Below the pieces are notes generated by a model. It worked only from the letters and a program-made list of their open reading frames with translations. It was not told where the DNA came from and did no database searches. A stretch of 64,000 nucleotides of DNA from Desulfuromonadales bacterium (lineage in GTDB: Bacteria; Desulfobacterota; Desulfuromonadia; Desulfuromonadales; Geopsychrobacteraceae). Location: contig JAHYIY010000002.1 of assembly GCA_019429255.1 (NCBI GenBank), positions 62,001-126,000 of the forward strand. The letters are read 5' to 3'. The position numbers and the translations under genes were made by a program. Numbering within the stretch: position 1 is the stretch's first letter; each line of letters starts with the position of its first letter. Below, one piece after another: positions 60,213 to 64,000 of this stretch.

Positions 60213-60335
60213 GCACCGGGCCTTTGGATCCTGCGGCAAGGGTTTTTGTCGCCATGGACGGCGACAAAAAGCGGTCATGGATGACCCGGCGGGAAACAAT
60301 CGCGTCCCTTGACATGGGATTCAAAGGCCCGGTGC
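60213..60335. repeat. long structured inverted repeat (MITE/REP-like)
   Basis: Outer arms GCACCGGGCCTTTGGATCC (60213-60231) and GGATTCAAAGGCCCGGTGC (60317-60335) pair throughout with one G-T wobble. Inside lies a second perfect hairpin, TTTTTGTCGCC/GGCGACAAAAA (60243-60270). AAGGG/CCCTT add a middle stem. It is upstream of the secreted-protein gene. A mobile non-autonomous repeat is suspected. Confidence 0.75.
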
Positions 60336-60412
60336 AAGGATAGAGCTGAATAGCAACGTTATTTTTGGCGCAAACTTTAGAACGAACAATCTGTCTAAAA
60401 AGGAGTCTCATC

Positions 60413-60748
60413 ATGAAGAAAGTATTGGTACTTATTGTTGCAGCAGCCTTGACCCTTCCAGCCGGTACAATGGCTTTTGATCTCAGCGGTTGGGAGAGTG
60501 CCAACAAGGATCGTGGTCAGTGGGCCTGGTTTACCGGTCAAGGGCAGAAATGTGATGAACAGATCCCTGTTCCCGGAGCGCACACCCGTGCCGAATGGCA
60601 ACAGCTGCTCACTACTGACAAAGACAAGCTTCCCTGTGGTGGCGCTGGCTTGACCCAGCGCGCTATCAATCACGTATTTTTGTTTCTTCACAGCCACGCT
60701 TCTGATTCCGATGATCCGATGAATCAGAAGCCTGAATCCTGCGGTTAA
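60413..60748 (+). CDS. small secreted protein, unknown
   Basis: 111 residues from ATG 60413 (behind AAGGAG). Signal peptide MKKVLVLIVAAALTLPAGTMA, then a mature part of about 90 residues with three cysteines (QKCDEQ, LPCGGAG, ESCG) and no CxxCH heme motif. Ends HVFLFLHSHASDSDDPMNQK. I do not recognise the family. It lies 9 bp upstream of the TorD-like gene, so it may belong to the molybdoenzyme system, for example as a periplasmic partner. Confidence 0.72.
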   Translation: MKKVLVLIVAAALTLPAGTMAFDLSGWESANKDRGQWAWFTGQGQKCDEQIPVPGAHTRAEWQQLLTTDKDKLPCGGAGLTQRAINHVFLFLHSHASDSDDPMNQKPESCG

Positions 60749-60757
60749 GTTGACTTT

Positions 60758-61261
60758 GTGACAACTCAAGATAAACAGCAGATTGGTCAACGCCTGCTTG
60801 AACTGGTCGCGTTGCTTGATTATCCAACGGCCGAGATCGCTGAGCTTTGTGGCTTCAGCTTTGAGAAGTTGGAAAACTGTTATGTACGTTTATTCATCAA
60901 CGATCTCGGCGGAGTTAGCGCTCCTCCTTTTGCCGGTTGCTATGTAGAAAAAGAAGATCGCCTCAATTTCATGTCGCGATTCAGTGGCTTTTGTAGAGAA
61001 GCGGGCATAGAGATTGATGCTTCTTTTCCGCCCGATTACATACCAATGATGGTGGAAGTGTTGGTGTTACTGTTGTCGGTAGAGGGCAGTGAGGCTGATG
61101 TCCGCTCCCTGGTATCCAGTTTTTACCAGCGTTGGCCCCGTCTTTTTGCCGAGACCCTGAAAGAACACGATAAGACGGGCCTCTATGCTGATGCAGGTAA
61201 AGAGCTTTGCCGGATAATAGAAGAGCTGCCTGACATTCTTATCTTTAATGCCGCGACTTGA
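60758..61261 (+). CDS. TorD/DmsD-family redox-enzyme chaperone
   Basis: 167 residues from GTG 60758. TorD-like helical protein: RLLELVALLDYPTAEIAELCGF, then CYVRLFINDLGGVSAPPFAGCYVEKEDRL, DYIPMMVEVLVLLLS. Such proteins bind the Tat signal of a molybdoenzyme and hold it until the cofactor is in. The client is the gene 95 bp downstream with SRRNFLKG. Cytoplasmic. Confidence 0.82.
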   Translation: MTTQDKQQIGQRLLELVALLDYPTAEIAELCGFSFEKLENCYVRLFINDLGGVSAPPFAGCYVEKEDRLNFMSRFSGFCREAGIEIDASFPPDYIPMMVEVLVLLLSVEGSEADVRSLVSSFYQRWPRLFAETLKEHDKTGLYADAGKELCRIIEELPDILIFNAAT

Positions 61262-61356
61262 AAATATTATTGCTTCGCGCCCTTGCGGGAACAGGAGGGG
61301 GAGGCAAGAACCGGGAAGTCCTGGGAATATTAAAAAATCAAGGAGATTGACTGAAA

Positions 61357-63552
61357 ATGAGCATATCTCGCAGGAATTTTCTTAAAGGCTCGGTTGCGGG
61401 GATCGGCTGCTTAGGCTTGGTCCCGGTGGCAGGGATGCGTTTTGCCGGCTGGGCGGAGGCTGGGAAACAGCCAAGTGGGGTTCTCAATTATGTTGCCTCG
61501 AGCTGTGCCATTTGTACCAATAAATGCGTTTTCCGCGGGCAGGTTGTCGATGGTGTCATCAGGCGTCTGGAGCCGGAGCCGGAGTTTACCAAAGCACGGG
61601 GGATGATGTGCGCGCGCGGTAATGCAGGCGCAGCGACCCCCTATGACCCGGACCGGGTAAAATATCCGCTGATCCGCACCGGTAAGCGCGGAGAGGGCAA
61701 GTGGAAAAAAGCCACCTGGGATGAAGCTTATGCTTATATTGCCGAAAAAACCAACAAGGTCGTTGCGGAAGAAGGGGGCCACCGTTCCTGCATTGGTTTT
61801 GTTTCTTCCGAAGGCACTTACCACGAACATTACTGGAACCAGTTTCGCGAAATTTTTGGTTCGCCCAACTCCTTGCGTCATCCAACCCTCTGTCTGAGCT
61901 CCAATATTCGCGGTAACATGTCGGTTTTTGGTACCTATCCCTGGGCAGATGTAAAAAATTCCCCCTATATCATTCTTGCCGGGGCAGATCGTGCCGAGTC
62001 CTTCTTTACTCCTGACACCATGGACATGTTCGGCGATCCCAGAAAAACGATCATCTGTCTTGACCCGCGTTTTACCAGGACGGCGGCTAAAGCCACCAGG
62101 TGGTATCCGATCAAGCCGGGTACCGACATGGCCTTTGCTCTGGCAATGATGCATGTGATCATTGGTGAAAATCGCTATGACAAAGAGTTTGTGAGTAACC
62201 ATTGTGTCGGCTTTGACGAGTTGGCGCAGCATGTCAGGCAATACACGCCACGTTGGGCCGAGCAGGAAACAGAGATTCCGGCGGCAGAAATTGAAAAAAT
62301 AGCCCGTGATTTTGCTTCGACTCCGGGCGCTGTCTACTATCCCGGCCGTCGTTCCGGTTGGCAGGGTGAAGATGTGCAGATGCGTCGGGCTGTCGCCATG
62401 GTCAATGCCATCTGTGGCAGCTTTGATCGCCCCGGTGGCCTGATTCCTAATGCGTCGATTCCGCTGCGGAACTATTTTTACGAGCCGGCCTGGTACGACT
62501 TGACCAGACCGCGACTTGAAGCGGATGACGTAACCTTCCTTAATCCCCGTGATGGCTCCTGGATTGCCTGGCGCGAGCGTGCCTTGAGGGCTGATCCGTA
62601 CGCTATCCGTGGATTGTTTATTTACAAACAGAATGTGGTTGACTCGGTTCCGGATCGTAGTAAGACACTAGAACTATTCGATAAACTCGATATTATCGTT
62701 TCTATAGATACCTACATGAGTGATACCGCCTGGCATGCCGATGTGGTATTGCCCGAGTCAAATTATCTGGAACGCTTTGATCCGCCCTACAGCCTGGCCG
62801 GCATCGTGCCTTATGTCGTGATTCGTCAGCCCCTCATCAAACCGCTTTACGACACCAAGCCCGGTTTTGACATCATCAAGGGACTGGCCGGGTATTTTGC
62901 CGATGAGGATGGTGACTTCCTGAATGAGTATTTTGAAGGGGACGTTGAAAGTCATGCCAGCAACTTCATGGCCGACTATCCCGGTGGTCTGGAAATGCTT
63001 AAGGAAAAGGGCTTTTTCACCGATGGCCGCAAAGCGGAAATCGGCGCCTATCGCAGCGGCAAAAGTGCCATCAACACACCGAGCGGAAAGGTGGAGTTTT
63101 ACAGTGAAGATTTTGCCGGCCGCGGTCTCGACCCGCTGCCGACCTATAAGCCAGTCGAAGAAATCCCCGAAAACCGCTTCCGCTTTTTAGTCGGGCGCCA
63201 TGCGATTCATACTCACTCAATGACAGCGGCCTTTCCGGAACTGAACTGGCACATGCCGGAAAACAGCGTCTGGATCAATACCCGGTCGGCTAAAAAACTT
63301 GGCATTAAATCCGGGGATACCGTGCAGATGAAAAACCGCACCGGTGGTGAAGTGAAGATTAAGGCGAGGGTGACCGAGGCCATTCGCCCTGACTGTGTGT
63401 TCTATGCTCATGGCTACGGCAGCCTTTCCAAGGCCAAGCGTCTGGTTCATGGCAAAGGAGCGGCCCAGGCAGCAATTCTTGAATCACATTTCGAGTCGAT
63501 TTCAGGTAATGCGCTGATGCATGAAACGATTGTAGAAATAAGGAGGGTTTAA
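61357..63552 (+). CDS. molybdopterin oxidoreductase catalytic subunit (Psr/Phs type)
   Basis: 731 residues. Tat signal SRRNFLKGSVAGIGCLGLV at residues 4-22. [4Fe-4S] ligands Cys50, Cys53, Cys57, Cys85 (CAICTNKC...MMCARG). Cys179 in RHPTLCLSSNIRG is a likely Mo ligand, as in polysulfide/thiosulfate reductases. Molybdopterin-binding segments include ILAGADRAESFF, DPRFTRTAAKATRWYPIKPGTDMAFALAMMH and the C-terminal cap ending GKGAAQAAILESHFESISGNALMHETIVEIRRV. Substrate may be polysulfide, thiosulfate, tetrathionate or arsenate; not fixed by sequence. Confidence 0.88.
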   Translation: MSISRRNFLKGSVAGIGCLGLVPVAGMRFAGWAEAGKQPSGVLNYVASSCAICTNKCVFRGQVVDGVIRRLEPEPEFTKARGMMCARGNAGAATPYDPDRVKYPLIRTGKRGEGKWKKATWDEAYAYIAEKTNKVVAEEGGHRSCIGFVSSEGTYHEHYWNQFREIFGSPNSLRHPTLCLSSNIRGNMSVFGTYPWADVKNSPYIILAGADRAESFFTPDTMDMFGDPRKTIICLDPRFTRTAAKATRWYPIKPGTDMAFALAMMHVIIGENRYDKEFVSNHCVGFDELAQHVRQYTPRWAEQETEIPAAEIEKIARDFASTPGAVYYPGRRSGWQGEDVQMRRAVAMVNAICGSFDRPGGLIPNASIPLRNYFYEPAWYDLTRPRLEADDVTFLNPRDGSWIAWRERALRADPYAIRGLFIYKQNVVDSVPDRSKTLELFDKLDIIVSIDTYMSDTAWHADVVLPESNYLERFDPPYSLAGIVPYVVIRQPLIKPLYDTKPGFDIIKGLAGYFADEDGDFLNEYFEGDVESHASNFMADYPGGLEMLKEKGFFTDGRKAEIGAYRSGKSAINTPSGKVEFYSEDFAGRGLDPLPTYKPVEEIPENRFRFLVGRHAIHTHSMTAAFPELNWHMPENSVWINTRSAKKLGIKSGDTVQMKNRTGGEVKIKARVTEAIRPDCVFYAHGYGSLSKAKRLVHGKGAAQAAILESHFESISGNALMHETIVEIRRV

Positions 63553-63555
63553 GCC

Positions 63556-64000
63556 ATGGCCGGAGCAAAAAACAAACACTGGGCGATGGTCATCGACTCA
63601 GCAAAATGTATCGACTGCAAGGCCTGTGACGTTGCCTGTAAGCGTGAAAATGGAATCGAAGCCAATGGGCGCCGCGAAGTGTACCGTAACTGGATTACCT
63701 CCAAGGGTGTTGAGGGGACTTACCCGAACCTGAAGCAGCGTTTCGAGCCAAGTCAGTGCCATCATTGCGCCAACACCCCGTGCTATAAGGTATGCCCGAC
63801 CAGCGCGACCTATAAAAATGACGATGGGCTGATCATGATGGATTATAAGCGCTGTATCGTCTGCTCAACCTGTATCGCAGCCTGTCCCTATGACGCCCGC
63901 TACGTATCCAAGCAGAAAAAAGCCATCGATAAATGTACCTTCTGTGCCCATCGTATCTACACCGGGAAATTACCGGCCTGTGTCGACACCTGTCCGACGA
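63556..64000 (+). CDS. 4Fe-4S ferredoxin electron-transfer subunit (PsrB/PhsB type), truncated by the window
   Basis: ATG 63556 behind AGGAGG, three bases after the molybdoenzyme stop; 148 codons are in the window. Cysteine groups show four clusters: CIDCKACDVACK, CHHCANTPCYKVCP, CIVCSTCIAACP and CTFCAHRI...CVDTCPT. This is the PsrB/PhsB/NrfC layout, passing electrons from the membrane quinol subunit to the catalytic subunit. Not on the ORF track because it runs off the right edge. Confidence 0.92.
   Translation, partial: MAGAKNKHWAMVIDSAKCIDCKACDVACKRENGIEANGRREVYRNWITSKGVEGTYPNLKQRFEPSQCHHCANTPCYKVCPTSATYKNDDGLIMMDYKRCIVCSTCIAACPYDARYVSKQKKAIDKCTFCAHRIYTGKLPACVDTCPT

Noticed and set aside
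60158-60343. 61-residue ORF in the intergenic region
   Set aside because: It lies wholly in the inverted-repeat element and has no Shine-Dalgarno, so treated as incidental.
1-64000. tRNA, rRNA, integrase or transposase genes
   Set aside because: I looked for T-loop-like GGTTCGAATCC, rRNA stretches and transposase motifs by eye and found none; a covariance-model scan would settle it.

Overview
The window looks like chromosome from a Gram-negative anaerobic or facultative bacterium of the Desulfuromonadales type (Geobacter/Pelobacter/Desulfuromonas relatives). This is an inference from gene content and gene order: a tolQRAB-pal-cpoB envelope operon, FolE2 with QueC, a TRAP transporter, sigma-54 regulation, a Psr/Phs-type molybdoenzyme with a TorD-like chaperone, and a probable selenoprotein. 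There is no plasmid backbone, phage, rRNA, tRNA or CRISPR array that I can see. Coding density is high and most genes lie in co-directional, tightly spaced or overlapping groups.

Layout. 1-4 kb: the start of a penicillin-binding protein (minus), then pyk-queC-folE2 and a DUF2064 glycosyltransferase. 4-9 kb: tolQ-tolR-tolA-tolB-pal-cpoB with two strong terminators. 9-13.5 kb: a KefB-type antiporter fused to a PTS EIIA domain, an MBL hydrolase, a SPOUT methyltransferase, then PEBP and ferritin-like genes (minus). 13.6-19.9 kb: an SLC12-like transporter, a frameshifted GGCT-like gene, then a minus-strand set (a GC-rich methyltransferase, YkgJ cysteine-cluster protein, 2-hydroxyacid dehydrogenase, diguanylate cyclase, DUF4019, U32 peptidase). 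23-28 kb: a TRAP system with two paralogous solute-binding proteins, DctQ, DctM and a universal stress protein. 28.8-31.7 kb: a CpxP-like protein divergent from CpxR/CpxA-like genes, with CpxR boxes between them.

31.7-32.0 kb holds a short separate transcription unit, missed by the ORF track, with a consensus promoter and a terminator. It encodes a 28-residue membrane peptide that continues in frame through a UGA for 26 more codons, with a hairpin fitting the bacterial SECIS model: a candidate 55-residue selenoprotein and the most interesting item here. 32-46.7 kb (minus): methyltransferase, DUF1499, 4-OT, cardiolipin synthase, zinc ribbon, uvrA, pdxA, degenerate GGDEF, two SurA/PrsA-type isomerases, mfd, nadA. 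46.7-53.2 kb (plus): tat genes, an NtrBC-like pair, and a receiver-degP operon behind a near-perfect sigma-54 promoter. 53.4-56.8 kb: lapA, SDR, an unknown gene, isochorismatase, DksA-like, DUF606. A 12-copy GGGAAGT array follows, then DUF3024 and UbiD (minus). 59.3-64 kb: TetR regulator, a long structured inverted repeat, and a secreted protein, TorD-like chaperone, molybdoenzyme and truncated ferredoxin subunit.

How the parts fit: envelope integrity is a theme (Tol-Pal, Cpx, DegP, SurA-like chaperones, LapA, cardiolipin synthase). The Tat genes supply the export route that the twin-arginine molybdoenzyme at the right edge needs. Regulatory links I infer from sites in the sequence are CpxR to cpxP/cpxRA and the sigma-54 activator to the receiver-degP operon.
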